DNA of 64,000 nt from Malachius bipustulatus (GCA_910589415.1 OU342635.1:15748001-15812000); one strand, 5' to 3'. Shown: positions 11,800 to 24,662, counted from the stretch's first letter. Translations and numbers: made by a program. Notes: generated from the sequence alone by a model not told the origin.

Positions 11800-14295
11800 G
11801 TCAGTTCATTTCAAAGCTAATAAGAGAGAAGGCTAGTCAGTGAACCATTAAATGTCAAGAGTTCTACTCGAGAGAACGGAGTTAAAGTGCTATACTCGAA
11901 GAAGGTAGTCTTTTTTGACGAATAAGAGAAACTAGACATGTGAAGTTTAAAGAGATGTAGTGAAATCTGGTGTGTAGTCGATAGTGGAAGGATAGTAAAT
12001 CTAAGGGAACAGATTGTTGAAGTGACAAGTGAATGCTACTTGCGAGAATAAAATAGCGAAGTTCGTTACAATATCAACATTGTGACTTTTATGAGTTGTT
12101 TTATTGGTAGGTATGTGATTTATGCACACTCTAAGAATTCTCTAAGAATTTAATTTTTCTCAAATTTTGCCATAATCTTTTTTCCACTCTCTAATGTCAT
12201 ATCGCCTGTCAGTGTCACGCATGGGCATTGTTCAAACAAAACTTAGCTATGATACTGAAATTTATAAACAGATATCTGGATCATAATAATAAAAACGTTC
12301 AACTTATCCAGATTCCACTCTCCCAGATTAACTCCCCAAGTGAGAAATGAGGTAATACTTATTGGGAAGACCAATAATAAGCGGCACTTGGAGGATTCGA
12401 ACTTGTTTTCCCGGAGTATAACTCCATTAATATCCTTATTAAGTAGTGTTGTTTTTCTATGGCCCCTCTAAAATTGGAAGAGGATCCCTCATAGTAACTT
12501 TATTATGTACATAAGCCAGAGTACGGCGGAGCTCTTTAGGGAAGTTTTGTGTTATCAAGTGAGATACACCAACTGAGACGTATACTTTCCCCTCCTTCAA
12601 AAACAGCCTTCTAGCTTCACTCCTCAATCTCCAGCTTAAACTCCCATATGGAGTTTTCTGCCTCCGGTATTTTCGTTCAAACTTTTTACGATTGACATGC
12701 AAATATTTGGAACCATAATATTATTATGAGATTTAGAAATGTGACGTTTTATATATTACAAGTAGCTTGAACTTATTTGTTATGAAAGGCTCGTCTTCTT
12801 CTAAGTAATTTTAGACTCCAGTAACTAATTATTAATTGAATTATTTATTTACACTTAGCTTAATATTATTTACTTATTTCAACACGAAGTCATAATATTT
12901 ATTTCTAAACACAATAAGTTATATGTATTCAGTATTTATCTGTAGGAGAGGGTAGAATTATCTTGAGCGTTATTCTCGAATTATGGTAATTATTTTAGGT
13001 GAATAACATAATCTTAGATTCTTAAAGCAACTTTAATTTGCCAGCACTGGCATCAGCCAGTAAATGAAACAGGCAAAAAAAAACCGAAAGAATCCAACTT
13101 AATACGGATTATCCTCGTATAGTAATGTCGGAGACATAAACTCACATCAGATAATATTCTGCATACATAATTGCACCCAGATGACACTTTTTAAAGTATG
13201 ATTGATAACGCAAATGCATTAACAGGGGGGAGAAAAGGACTTGCATTACCTCATCAGGACCCTTGAAAACGCCCAGCTTTCAACGGAAATGCATTAAGGT
13301 TGCCATTATTTACGCTTATTGTCCGTTCCCGACTCTCCGAAATTCATCTTTGTTGAAAAGTCACTTCCGGGATACGCTCAAATTTGACTTCACTTCAACA
13401 TACGAACCACCACGCAATTAAGCCCTTGTCCCATTGAATAGTAGACGCGCCCTCGGAAATAGAGAGAAAACCGGAGAATCAGAAACTTGGAAGCAGAGCA
13501 CTGGAATAAAATCCTTGAGAAATCCCTAATATCCAAACATAAAATTGCCGTGTTAATTTTATCTGGAAATTGTTTTTCCTGAATGACCAAGAGGGGAAAA
13601 GGAGGCAGCATTGTGGTAGGTTCCTGAAATTGAATTTATCAATCAGGAACAGCCAGGACGTGGTTTCGTACGTGTCCGGCATGCCGACTTCCTCCTGGCG
13701 AGACGACATTCATCCTTGAGGATTATCGTGAAAAACCTGTTATTCCCGTGAGATGAATATAAAGTTTTTATATAGGTTATAGGTGAAGGATTTTAGGTAT
13801 GTACTATATATACTGACCACATCATAGAAAAACTACCAAACAAATATTTTTTTAGAAATTTACTTGAAAATAAAAAAAAAAACAATATTTTTTTGTTCTT
13901 TTAGGCGAAAATTTATTGATTTAGAGAGATATGTAGGTGATTTTATTTTAGGAATTATTTACTTCCTGCAAGCCATGCATATGAAAATTTACACTTTCAC
14001 ACGGGTATAGCTAGTAGCCAATTACAGCTTGGTATTTTCAGTAGTGCTTGAAAAGAGTATGAGGCAACGCGATCGAGAGGCATTCCGATCTCGCTTTAGC
14101 TTATACAGGCTGTTATGACGAGGACTCCCACCATTATGTAAGCGTATGCGAGGTATACAGTAACCTCAGGCTCAACATCTTTGGGTCTGAGGAGCCACAA
14201 GAGGAAGAAATGAAACTCCTCTCATATAATAACCTTCTGGCCTTTATTAAAAGGTCGGGGAGGTTCGAGTAGGAGTTTCACCATGGTTCGGGTAA
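11800..14295. other. Intergenic, one unassigned - strand frame at 12457-12702
   Basis: The - strand frame at 12457-12702 (81 codons) encodes a very basic peptide beginning MHVNRKKFERKYRRQ; I recognise no family, and it may be TE-derived. Bases 12820-12985 resemble parts of 16795-16995 (see that entry). About 13390-13710 is a GC-richer patch with overlapping - frames that look fortuitous. Confidence 0.35.
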
Positions 14296-14297
14296 GG

Positions 14298-14365
14298 CGA
14301 AAAGGGCCCTCGGTGGCCTAGTCGCTTGGGGTGTACCACCCCAACCCACCATACTACTACTACTA
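14298..14365 (+). repeat. Dispersed repeat, copy B (GGCCTAGTCGCTTGG family)
   Basis: This shares its core with 3259-3330 and ends in a TACTACTAC tail followed by TATAACC, like the simple-repeat 3' tail of a LINE. The upstream 150 bp (from about 14150) is GC-richer and may be the matching 3' untranslated region, but no RT coding sequence remains. Confidence 0.5.
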
Positions 14366-15690
14366 TAACCAAAAACTGTATAAAACTGTAACATTTTTTC
14401 AAATTTTGAAACTTTTAAACGAAACGTCATTTTGAGTAGAAATTTTTTATTTCAACTTATTATTATGAGAAGAACCACCCCTTTAAATTTGGCCCCATAT
14501 CTCTGAAACACCCTGTATTATAGGACTACGTTTCTATATTCCACATTTCGCTGTGTAAACGCCTAAAGTTTCGTCAATTTATAAGTGTCGCGGATATTTT
14601 TATTACCTCAAGTATACCTCCGGAAAATCTGAAAGTTTCTAAAGCAATTTCTAGAAGTTTATTACCCGAAAAATACAGAGACACCTCCACATCCTTCATA
14701 AAATGGATATACACGGTGTCAATTTTCAACGGTGTCCATTGAGAACTAACACAGTAAAGAGCGTTTCAATTCCTGATCGTCAGTTCAACATTATTTATTT
14801 ACTCTGTACAAACAGGCAAAAGCCCTGTACTATAACAAAAGATATTATACAGGGTGGGAAATTTGTGCTACCCATTATTAGAATTAGAATCTCGTAAACA
14901 GTCGTAGGCAGATATAGTGAGGATTAAATTAGAGAAAAGTTGCACAATTTTATGCTTATTAAGAATCTGAAACAAAATTTAGGGAAACTGCAGGCGTTGC
15001 TTTTCGGTAATATTTCGAAAAAAACTTAAAAATAAAAATTTCTCTTTCCAACCATAACTTTTTTTATTATTGACAATCTTTTTTTTCTGTAGTTTCCATG
15101 AAAGTCCAAGAACTCATAGACTTTCCTTAATTATCATAGCAGACCATTGGAAGATCACAACGAAATCTTGATGTAGCTGAAAAGAAATAACAAAAACCTA
15201 ATCACAAGCCTTTATTACCGCTGGTGTCTAAACCAAAACAGAAAAATTTAAACCGATAATGCCATTCTATGGTCCTATATTAATTACATGAATCCTCAAA
15301 GTTTCAATTTTTCATCTTTGAAATTATTCTCTATTTCGGGGGTGTACATAAGTGATGGACCACCCTGCACAGATGATATGATATACCTAATTAAGGTAGT
15401 TATATTAACCAATTTTAATTTTTTCTTTATTGTACACACGGTAGGTTATCGCTTACTTAAGTTAATTACATTTCCCATAACAATTAAGATAGTAGGTAAT
15501 TAGGACACTATTTTCTAACAAATTACGTTAATTGTAATCATTTTCTATTAATTTATTATTAATTGTCTGATCTACAATAATTTTACATGTCAAATTTTCA
15601 TATCAATACACTTTATTTCAAGGTGATAAGATTACAAAATTAATTAACTGAGAATTGATTTTTAAAGCCGATTGTTACTTTTATCTCTGA
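14366..15690. other. Intergenic with isolated CAGGGTG/CACCCTG ends
   Basis: A right-type terminus ACACCCTGTA is at about 14510-14519 and a left-type TACAGGGTGGG at about 14849-14859, but neither has a convincing partner. They are probably remnants of the TA-flanked families seen elsewhere. No gene recognised. Confidence 0.35.
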
Positions 15691-16062
15691 ACACCTGCCA
15701 GTGTGTTCTAGACTGATGGGATGAAAAGATATACTCCAAGATTAAACGACTTATATACATACCTGTTAAGGAAGTTCAACCTTAATTATTAATAATTATA
15801 TGAGTCTTCATTCCATCAGACTCTAACAACCCACCCCTACCAGGAATCTGGATGCACCCCCAAAAAGATCGACTTCACCGAATACAGAATTAAAATATGT
15901 TTGAGTAACCTGTGACCTGTGACAGCGGGTGGGGGAACTTACTATATTTTTATAAAAAAGTGACAGAATAATAATCTATGCAGAGTTGCCAGTGTGTTCT
16001 AGACCGATTTAATGAAGACTCATATAATTAAGATTGAACTTCCTTGAATCAAAGGTAAGTCG
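15690..16062. repeat. Inverted repeat with shared GCCAGTGTGTTCTAGAC block
   Basis: GCCAGTGTGTTCTAGAC occurs directly at about 15698 and 15986. The segment around AACGACTT ... GGAAGTTCAA ... ATATGAGTCTTCATT (about 15744-15812) is inverted in about 15995-16060. This is a degraded foldback of about 370 bp; termini are not clear. Confidence 0.6.
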
Positions 16063-16150
16063 TTTACTTAATCAATCATTAAAGGACCCCGCAGCATCCT
16101 TATTGTGGGAATTGGCTCCGGGTTAATTTCATGTAACTTTGGGGATCGGT

Positions 16151-16644
16151 AGTATTTGATGAGTAGATCAGAAGTCTCCATGGGCGCAACTTGCCAAAAA
16201 CTCCTCTTCTCAAGATATTCACCTCTAAATGTGGATTTTTTCTCTCATGACAGTCAAGCATTTATTTTTAAATGTTGGTCCCCCTATTTATTTCAGAGAG
16301 AAATTAATGATAAATGAATAATTTGTTAAGATTGAAAAGATGCTTCTGTTGCTGTAGTTACAGTTTAAGTCTGTTGAATCATTTTCTAGAAAATCAGGGA
16401 GTTTTTTATTTGTGCCATTTTTCAATAGCCTTGGCTTAAAGTTTAAAACTGGAAATGGTAACCCAAAATGAAAACTTTTCCCTGTTGAAAACTCTTTGCT
16501 GTTTTTTCTCACGAAAACAATAATTATAGGGACCCATATTTAAAAATATATGCGTGACTGTCATCTTCAGAGGTAAATTAAATACCTCGAGAACAGGAGT
16601 TTTTGGGGGTTACGCCCATGGAGACTTCTGATCTATAGAATACT
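16151..16644. repeat. Foldback element, about 490 bp
   Basis: The outer arms pair over about 100 bp: left GATCAGAAGTCTCCATGGGC (about 16166) and right GCCCATGGAGACTTCTGATC (about 16614). Inner blocks CATGACAGTCA and TGACTGTCAT also pair. The middle has a T/A-rich - frame that is not recognisable. Confidence 0.7.
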
Positions 16645-16794
16645 CCTATTTCTCTACGCCTATATGAACAAATAATCTAACAACTTTTTTTTCTTAAATA
16701 GTGTAACCGATTTTCGTTGCAGGGTTAGCTTATTCCGTATTCTCAGATTCAATCAATCATATTTATTGAAGAAATACTTAGTTATTCTCACACA

Positions 16795-17700
16795 CTACGC
16801 GTTAATTATTTATCTAATTATGTATTAACACTTAGCTCAACACAATAATTATACTTAATTAACACAAAGTGGTAATATTTATTTCCAAACGCATTAAATA
16901 GCACAATAATTTATCATGTATACCTACGCGATGCTTCAATAACTTGAGACTGAAGACTCATCCTCAGTCGAACTGAGGTGGTAGAAATTATCTCGACCGT
17001 AAGTCTAGAATCATGTTCTGTCATGTCATTATTACTCTGAATTCGTCAAATTCTTCGAACAAAATGGTGATTCGTATAAATCCAAAGCTGCGTGCGTTGT
17101 GTCAGTCTAGCACACCCAGAACTCCGATCTCGTAGACGAAAAAACTAAAATTAAATCATCTTCGGCTATTACGTCGTGTTATCTTAAATATGTCTCTAAC
17201 TCGATCGATGTTCTGGGAACATATAAAATGTACCGACGTCGACGAATGTCTATTTAAAACCTCTACAATAGGTTAATAGAACGCTGTTTCTTTACGGCCG
17301 AGAATGGCCGGTCTTTCACGATATCAAGGCGTTGGCAATCTGTGACTTTACCCCCTGCCCCTAGTCTAAAAAAAAAAAGGATGAGGTCGTTCAGACCATA
17401 GTTCTTCGTTCGTTCGTGTTTCATGATCATGCTATCATGTTAAGAGAGAGCCAGCCAAATGAAAATATTGAAGCGTAAGTGGCCACTACCCGTAATACCC
17501 GTATGTGATAGTTCATCCAATGAACATGGGAGCTGAGAGTGGCTAATACTCGTGTCTAATTTTCATTAACCCCAGACTCAATCAGTCAATTATTTATTTA
17601 ATAATTATGTGCTTATATTTATTACATCCCACTAATACATACACTTATTTACACTTTATGTAGCACCAATAATGTATTTACGTAAAGAAATAGTAATCAA
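16795..17700. repeat. AT-rich repeat family, segments at 16795-16995 and 17575-17700 (also 12820-12985)
   Basis: Each segment has TTAATTATTTATnTAATTATG-type sequence, then ACACTTAGCT-like and CAATAAT-like blocks, and TAATATTTATTTC in the first two. The similarity is moderate and the AT content high, so part could be chance. It may be a diffuse degraded transposon family. Confidence 0.35.
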
Positions 17701-17873
17701 CACCAACGCCAAGACAGTTACATACGCCAGATATTTCAAGGCCAATGCAAACTCTGCAACTTGGAAGGTCTTCATAGGAATATTGTCTAGCTTATAAGAA
17801 TAGTCCTATTGTTATCTAAATGTACCATTTCTATCTTAAATATGAGTTATAACATATTAATTAATCACTCTTA

Positions 17874-18022
17874 TGCCCGTATTCACAAACGATAATTTCC
17901 TAAATAATTACGTAATCAATTATCCGCATCTCATTCTATTGCAAAAAAACTGCATATCTCCATCTCACTCATTTAAATAATTACGTAATTATTAAGGAAA
18001 TTATCGTTTGTGAATACGGGCA
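17874..18022. mobile_element. 149-bp MITE with TTA target duplication
   Basis: The element starts TGCCCGTATTCACAAACG and ends in the exact inverted sequence, flanked by TTA at 17871-17873 and 18023-18025. The arms continue through ATAATTTCCT and AATAATTACGTAAT for about 55 bp with few mismatches. The 3-bp TTA duplication suggests a PIF/Harbinger-type element rather than the TA-targeting families elsewhere here. Confidence 0.8.
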
Positions 18023-18589
18023 TTAGTCTTGCAATTGCAAGCACACGAAATTGACGCTAATTTTCTCTTTTGTAGAATTTAACGTTTCTTTTATAAAATA
18101 AATTAATTTTTAAAAAAGCTGCTGTTCGTCTTCGATTTATTTCTAGACTTGTATTTTTATATGTACACCGCTACTTCCGTATCATGACGGAATGAATCAG
18201 TTTCTTGGGGCTATTATTTATATTGTAGAGATAAGGGGACGAACAATCCAGACTCTGAGTCTAGAATTTTCTGGTGCTTATCATGCATTCCTACTGCGGG
18301 GAGTAGGTTTCCAGAAACAGTCCAGACATTGTAGCGACATGCATGGAGAATGATAAATGTATCCGGAATCATCTAGTAATACCATCATCCTTATCGCCGC
18401 TTGCTTCGCCAAGTCTATTTCTTGGAACATGATGTGATTTAGCGGCGCCGGTAGTAGTGTTGTTTACAATGCTCGTTCGTCTTCTCGCAGCACCCGGCAC
18501 CTTTCGTATTTAGTGTAATCGCTACATTATTATAAATTGGGATCTTTTGGTGGTTAAGTCAGTTATCAGCTATACGATTTAACATTCTA

Positions 18590-19305
18590 CAGGGTGAATG
18601 TTTCAAAGTGTTACAATGCGATATCTCCAAAACGGTTTTAAATATTTTCATGAAATTTTACTGACGTAGTATGTCCGGGGGGGGGGGGGGGGGAGGGGTA
18701 GGTATTTTACAATACATACTTCTGAAATTTTTCCTTTCACCCCTTGAGGGGTGGGGGTAACTTTGAAGTTTTAAATAGGAACCCTCATTTTATATTCAAG
18801 ATTTGGATTTTATGACTGCAGATACGTAGAAAATTGTTCTTCCCTCCCCACTCCTTGCGTTGGTGCGGTAGGGGGTACATTTAAAAATTTAGTTAGGAAC
18901 GAACCCTTACTTTTTATTGCAGATTCGGATGTGCTAAAAATACGTACCTATAAGTCGTAATTAATTTTTGTTCTCGATTCATGAAACTTTTTCGTTCAGT
19001 TTCAGTACCTAATAAGACAAGGCAAAAACATTTTGTCGATTACAGCGCCTTCTATACTCTGAATCGGAAAAAATGTTACCAAAAAAGTTCCTAAGCATTT
19101 CAGCCGTAAAATTTAAATCTGAAATAAAAAATAAGCGTTCCTATATTAAAATTTCAACCACTCTTGAAAAAGAAGTGAAAGAAAAAATCAAAAATATAGT
19201 AAAATATGCTCCCTCCTGAACTTACTACGTCATCAAAATTTCATGGCAATAGGTGAAATTGTTTTCGAGATAAGGTTTTATAGTAACACTTTAAAAACTC
19301 ACCTG
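18590..19305. mobile_element. CAGGGTG-ended foldback MITE, 716 bp
   Basis: Flanked by TA (18588-18589, 19306-19307). The left end CAGGGTGAATGTTTCAAAGTG matches the inverted right end with indels, and arms share CATGAAATTTT and TGACGTAGTA blocks. A run of 17 G lies at 18677-18693. Internal units resembling GTAACTTTGAAGTTTTAAAT recur in the 39.9-40.6 kb repeat, so the two belong to one family. Confidence 0.75.
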
Positions 19306-19307
19306 TA

Positions 19308-20840
19308 GTATACCCAATCAGTTAAACAGTGTCACAAAAATTACAGAAATTAAAGTTGTTAATATATTTTTTTAATAGCCCTATTCATTATCCCCATTTA
19401 GAACATCAAAGTTGAAAATGTCACTGCTTAATAATTTTCAAACGTGCTCGCTAATGTTAAGATAAAGAACTTATCTTACTTGCGGTAGAACTTCATCAAC
19501 TTCAGGCACATGACTTACCTGAAACAAAAAATAACAATAAATATTGAGAGCAACTTGTAACAGAGCTGAAAATACTTAAATTAGTTAGATAAGAATTCAT
19601 GGCTGGTAATTTTCAATTTTTTGAGAGCAATTTCAACGGTAAAAAATTCGCTAATAAGGTACCTTCGATAAGATACGCTAAAAGAAGCATAATTATTGTA
19701 TTTTTCTAAATTCATGGAAGACAACGCACAAGAAAAAAAGTGTCGTTATAACATGTTAATTTTAACAAAAAAACTGGATTATTTAATTTTTTTTGTATCG
19801 TAGGTATAATATTTCTTTAAAAAAATTCATCATGCAGCATTAGACTCCAAAAAAATATATAATTTCTTTTCTTTATTCAATAAAGTGCTTCGAGATCTCA
19901 GGTCATTAGCACCTCATCCTGAAAGATTATGTTTTCTTTACAGAGCGAATAATATCTCAGACAATGGTGTGGTAATAGCGTTAATGATAGCCTCTCAACT
20001 AAAAAAATGTTCTTTAAGTAAACTATTTTGACATCACGATAAGCCATAATATAAATATTCAAGTAAACACGATAACTACCAATGACTACAACTAAATATA
20101 ACGGGTTACTATAAAATATCAAAGCTGCGTGTTCATAAGACCGTTTAACAATAAATTAATGATAAAAGTGCAACTTCTCTAAATTACACCATCATTTTGG
20201 AGTGTCACTTTCAGTATCGTGTCTTTTTTTTTGCACAGGAAGCAGACAAAAGTCGATTTCCATTCTTTTTAGCACCCTGTATAATACGCAACGGCGAGTA
20301 CAGGAAAATAAAGATAAATACAATAATAAACTACAAGTATAAATTATGACTGTCCCTACTCCAAGGTAGAAGAAACAATAACTTAGAAAGCTCCCAAACT
20401 TGCAAAGCAACAACATTTTTCTCGAGCACAGTATGTAAACAGGTACCTTTTAGAAACTGGTACCACAAAAACCGTAAGTACAACCGTAGATTTTTTTTAA
20501 TTACTTTTTTATCACAATCATAACTGCTACAGCATGGTAAATTTAATATGGTTAGTACAGGTGAAAAATTTAATTTTTCTTATTTATTTGTCCTTGACCA
20601 GAGGGAATTTCCAGTTCAATGGGTATAAAATATAAACGACAAAATGGGACATATTTATAGCTACCAGTGCCACCACCTGGCCAATAATTCTTCAGGTATC
20701 TTATTAGTCTACTTCTTGGAACGTCCCGCCTTCAATAATAATAATAATAATATTATAATAATAATTTAATAAAATACATTGTTGTTGTAGTATCTAGTGT
20801 CATGGCTCATTCTGATTCGTGCGTATTTTCCCCATACTCA
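19308..20840. other. Upstream intergenic region of the esterase
   Basis: AT-rich, with a lone right-type terminus AGCACCCTGTATA at about 20270 whose left partner is not visible. An ATA/AAT microsatellite lies at about 20730-20768. No gene recognised; upstream regulatory sites cannot be read. Confidence 0.4.
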
Positions 20841-20846
20841 GCACCT

Positions 20847-20854
20847 TATATAAA
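20847..20854 (+). promoter_or_regulatory. TATA box of the esterase gene
   Basis: TATATAAA lies 110 bp upstream of the esterase ATG. A start about 30 bp downstream (about 20877-20885) would give an 80-85 nt leader without an upstream ATG. This is the only good TATA match between 20800 and the ATG. Confidence 0.6.
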
Positions 20855-20963
20855 CGAACACCTTACATGCTTACATCAATTGTGTTTTAACATTTTAAAG
20901 CAGACATACACCCATAAGAAATCCACAAAGTGATACATATTACTTCATAATTACAGAAGAAAG

Positions 20964-23900
20964 ATGACGGAAATATTCAACTGTCGCAGTGGTGTAATTC
21001 TAGCAATTCTAGGATACGTGTTAGTTTTCCAAGCATCGGGAAACGTAGTCTCGTCAGCAAAATTACCGGTAAGCAACGAATTAAAAATTAAGAAAACATT
21101 TTTATCGATTTAATTTTTTCCAGGACCCAATAGTGGAAACTTCGAAAGGGAAAATTGAAGGCAGCATACTGTACGCGAGGCAAAATGAACGAATCGCTTA
21201 CTACTCCTTCAAGGGAATCCCGTACGCCAAAGCGCCCCTCGGGACTTTACGGTTCCAGCCACCTCAAGAAGTCGACAGTTGGGAAGGCGTCAGACCGACT
21301 GAGCAGTACGGGTCCAAATGTACGCAATTCGATTTGAGAGGGGGCCCACCTCAGGCAATTGTTGGAAGTGAGGACTGTTTGTACCTTAATGTTTATACAA
21401 CTGAGGTAAGTAATTTCAATTTTTATTTTTCATATCTTTATGTGTTTGCACCTCTCAATCGTGTTAGGAACAAAAGGGTTTTTTTGATTTGGGATTGATC
21501 CGCTACCGCTTCTTCTCAGGGTCGATAGGTCACATAAGCCACACTAAATTTGTATCGGTTGCGTGTTAACGATTGCCCTTAAAACGGGCGCGAATCGAGG
21601 GGTCGACCAGAACAATCAGAACTTTTTCTTCAGCAAGAAGAATTTAAATTTTGAAGCTCGGTTTACGTTGAGGTATTCAATATGAACTTCGCCGGTATTT
21701 GTTGAATGCCAGTTTGACTGAAGTACTATAACCCCCCCCCCTCCCGTGAAAGGAGTCACGAAAAGCGGATTAGATATAAAATATGTTTGTATAGCTATTT
21801 TTGTTAAATCGTATAATAAAGTTCATATGTTGCATTGCGTGCTCTCGTCAATACAAAATAAATACAGCAAATGCCAGAGTATGCTCAAAATATTCTAAAG
21901 CAAGTGACTATGTTCGCAATCTCCAACATGGACTGTTAGGATATACAGTGAAAAGAAGCCGGCAAATTAATTCTGGAACAATTCCAACAAAAAAAATCTC
22001 AGTTGACTTTGGAATCTACGTCAAGAAATCGAGGATTGGTTAATCGAAATCGTTCTGTTTTGGTTAAAAAAATCTTTAACGAATCAACTAATCAAAAAAC
22101 GTAAGTTCACATTCGTTATTTAATAATTATTTGTCTTATATTTTCATCACCTTATAACTTTATTATTTTATCCTGTCTTGATACCTACACGGTACGAGTA
22201 ATTAAAGCACCTAAGCCCCAAAGTGATAATATTCAAACAAACTGCCTTGCTAAATGAGCACATGCAGGTACAATTTAATGAACGCTTGAAGAAAGCCTTC
22301 AAAATCGGAATTCTTCCACGCGCAAGTCAAATACCAATTCAAATTTTCCGCACCGATAAGATGACGTCTTTACGCCGTCTTGGCGAGATAATAATTATAT
22401 CTTTATGGCATTGTGTCGTGAGTCTCTAAATAAATAAATTAAAAATATATAAATAAATAATTTTAAATTTTCTTGATTTATTTGTCCGAACAACCACAAT
22501 TCCATTGATTATGCATAACAATAACCCCATGGAAACCGCATTTTTTAGTAATTTTTAACGTTTTTAAAGTTGAATCCTGCCAACTTAAAACCAGTGCTAG
22601 TCTGGATCCACGGCGGGTCATATATTGCAGGAGGTGGAGAATATTTCAATCCAGATTATCTCGTCGAAGAGGACGTGATTCTAGTAACAATCAATTATCG
22701 TCTGGGTATATTTGGATTTTTTACCGTCAACGACGAACCCGCGTACGGTAACCAAGGGTTCAGAGACCAGATAGCCGCCCTAAAATGGGTGGCGGCGAAC
22801 ATTCGATACTTCGGAGGCGACCCCGACAAGGTTACACTGGCCGGACAAAGCGCCGGTTGCGATTCGATTGCTATGCTGCTCTTCAGCTCACAAATCAAGG
22901 GTGGTAAGGTGGAATATAAAATTTTTAAATAATCAAAAATCTATTCTAGGCCTGTTCAAACAATATATTTGTGAAAGCGGCTCGGCTTTGAAAGCTAGGA
23001 ATTTGCAGAGAAATCAACTGAAATACACCCATAGACTGGCAAATTATTTTAATATATCGACAGAGTCGACGAAAACAATTGTGCAAGAATTGCAAAAGAT
23101 TGATGCTGTGACTTTATATAATGCTGCAATATCGGAAAACGCAACGGTAAGTCGTATTATTTAAAACTTAAAGAAATAATAAAAAATATAAAAAATAATT
23201 AACAAAGGAAAACTTGGTGAAAAGGGATAATTTACAGGGATTTAAAATGACATTAAGACCAATGCCTTGGTTTCCAATCATAGAGGTAGACCATCCGATG
23301 GCTATCGTATCTGAAAGACCCTACAAGCTACTGAAAGAAGGTCTTTTCGAGAAGATCCCATTCATTTTTGGCCACACTTCAGAAGAAAATACATTCGGGT
23401 ACAGTCGTAAGTTTGTTCTTGTTCAATTATTGTAATTAAACATTGAACACGCTGATGTATTGTTTCAGTGATCAACCGTTATATGAATATAAGTGACTTC
23501 GATGAAGATCCGACGTTATTTGTTTCTGTGTCAATGAATGATCCACCAAATCCAGTGGAAGTGGGCAGGGCAGTTAGATCGGCATTCCTTGGAAATTCAT
23601 CAGCTCGTGATGTCGATAAATTTTCTAGGGTAATTTTGTAGATATATTTATAAAGGTGATACAAACTCGAGCAATTTCGTAATATTTATTTTATTTTAGT
23701 ACATCGGGGAAGACATGTATATCCGAAGCATAAAACGAGAGCTTGAAATGAAAAGAAACTACCAGGAAGGATTTTTTTACAATTTTGACTACAAAGGCAC
23801 CTATAGCAGTAAAATATATCCAGGTAGGTATGCAAAAACAGGTCTCTTACTCTTCTTATGATTGCTTACATTTAAAACCACTATAGACGACCAAATGCCT

Positions 23901-24277
23901 TTTTTTCAGGAGTGGGGCACGGAGAAGAAATACAGTACATATTTTACGATCCGACTAGGCAGGCGAATTTAACAGATACGGATATCTTGATGAGAAAAAG
24001 AATGGTACGGATGTGGACAAACTTCGTGAAATTTGGGTAAGAGCTATAAAAAAAATGCACTGCCTCATTATATAAATCGCATTTAACGCACAGGAATCCC
24101 ACACCTGCTGAAGACGATTTGATCAACATTATTTGGGAGCCAAGCAACAAAACTGTAGAAAACTACTTCAATATTGACGTCACGTTGAAACAAGGACCTC
24201 ATCCAAATCAAGAAGATTTTGTTAAATGGCACGACTTGTTTGACAAATATGCTGTGAAGCCTTTTGTCACGTATTAG
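20964..24277 (+). CDS. Type-B carboxylesterase, JHE-like, nine exons
   Basis: Exons: 20964-21068, 21124-21405, 22570-22903, 22950-23146, 23208-23406, 23469-23629, 23700-23823, 23910-24036, 24094-24277. All introns are GT-AG and phases agree, giving about 570 aa, usual for this alpha/beta-hydrolase family. Residues 1-32 look like a signal peptide, so the enzyme is probably secreted. Visible motifs: GIPYAKAPLG near the N-terminus, SEDCLYLNVY, oxyanion-hole His143-Gly-Gly, nucleophile Ser223 in GQSAG, Glu366 in HTSEEN, and His471 in GVGHGEE. Cysteines in SKCTQF and SEDCLY fit the family's first disulfide. The family hydrolyses carboxylic esters. Gln in the nucleophile elbow is typical of juvenile hormone esterases, but other insect esterases share it, so the substrate is uncertain. 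No stop or frameshift is seen; it appears functional. Confidence 0.93.
21406..22569 (+). other. Esterase intron 2 (1164 nt)
   Basis: By far the longest intron of the gene; the other seven are under 100 nt. It has a GTAAGT donor and an AAAG acceptor. It contains a C run at about 21731-21742 and unrelated short frames, but no second coding exon or recognisable transposon. The size difference suggests an old insertion. Confidence 0.7.
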
Positions 24278-24308
24278 ATAAAATAATCAGAATAAGTTGT
24301 TTGTGGAA

Positions 24309-24314
24309 ATTAAA
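24309..24314 (+). terminator. Candidate poly(A) signal of the esterase
   Basis: ATTAAA lies 32 bases past the stop codon; an AATAAA follows at about 24341. Either could serve; cleavage cannot be placed from sequence. Confidence 0.4.
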
Positions 24315-24376
24315 TGAAAATATACAGGGCTTTTCGTTTAAATAAAAACTTGGGAGTATTTCGGAGAAAAGTCTCA

Positions 24377-24590
24377 GCCAGTATTATAAAGGATCATTAA
24401 GTTAACGGACAGATTCCTGGGGCTGTTTCTAGAAAAGGTATCGACCGTAGGTGGAAAATACAGCAATTTATTGATTCTTATCCTGAAAAGGGTTACAAAA
24501 ATGTTAATAAAAGTTACTTGACGTCGATATTAGCTTTAAAATGATAACCGAAATCTGCCCGTTAGCTTAATGGGTCTTTATAATACTGGG
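24377..24590. repeat. Short foldback downstream of the esterase
   Basis: About 45 bp at the left (CCAGTATTATAAAGG ... GACAGAT) is inverted at the right (ATCTGCCC ... CCTTTATAATACTGG-like). A left-type terminus TACAGGGC at about 24324 may be its outer end. Confidence 0.6.
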
Positions 24591-24624
24591 CAGCACTGTC
24601 TGGCAAATGTTCTGCCAGTGTCGG

Positions 24625-24661
24625 GGACCCGACCCGACCCGCGACCCGACCCGACCTGACC
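24625..24661. repeat. GACCC minisatellite
   Basis: Seven or so tandem GACCC/GACCT units with one GC interruption, in otherwise AT-rich DNA. Confidence 0.85.
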
Positions 24662-24662
24662 T

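Noticed and set aside
22868..23164. Alternative reading of esterase exons 3-4 as a separate frame
   Set aside because: The spliced model explains the same bases with correct phases and family motifs.
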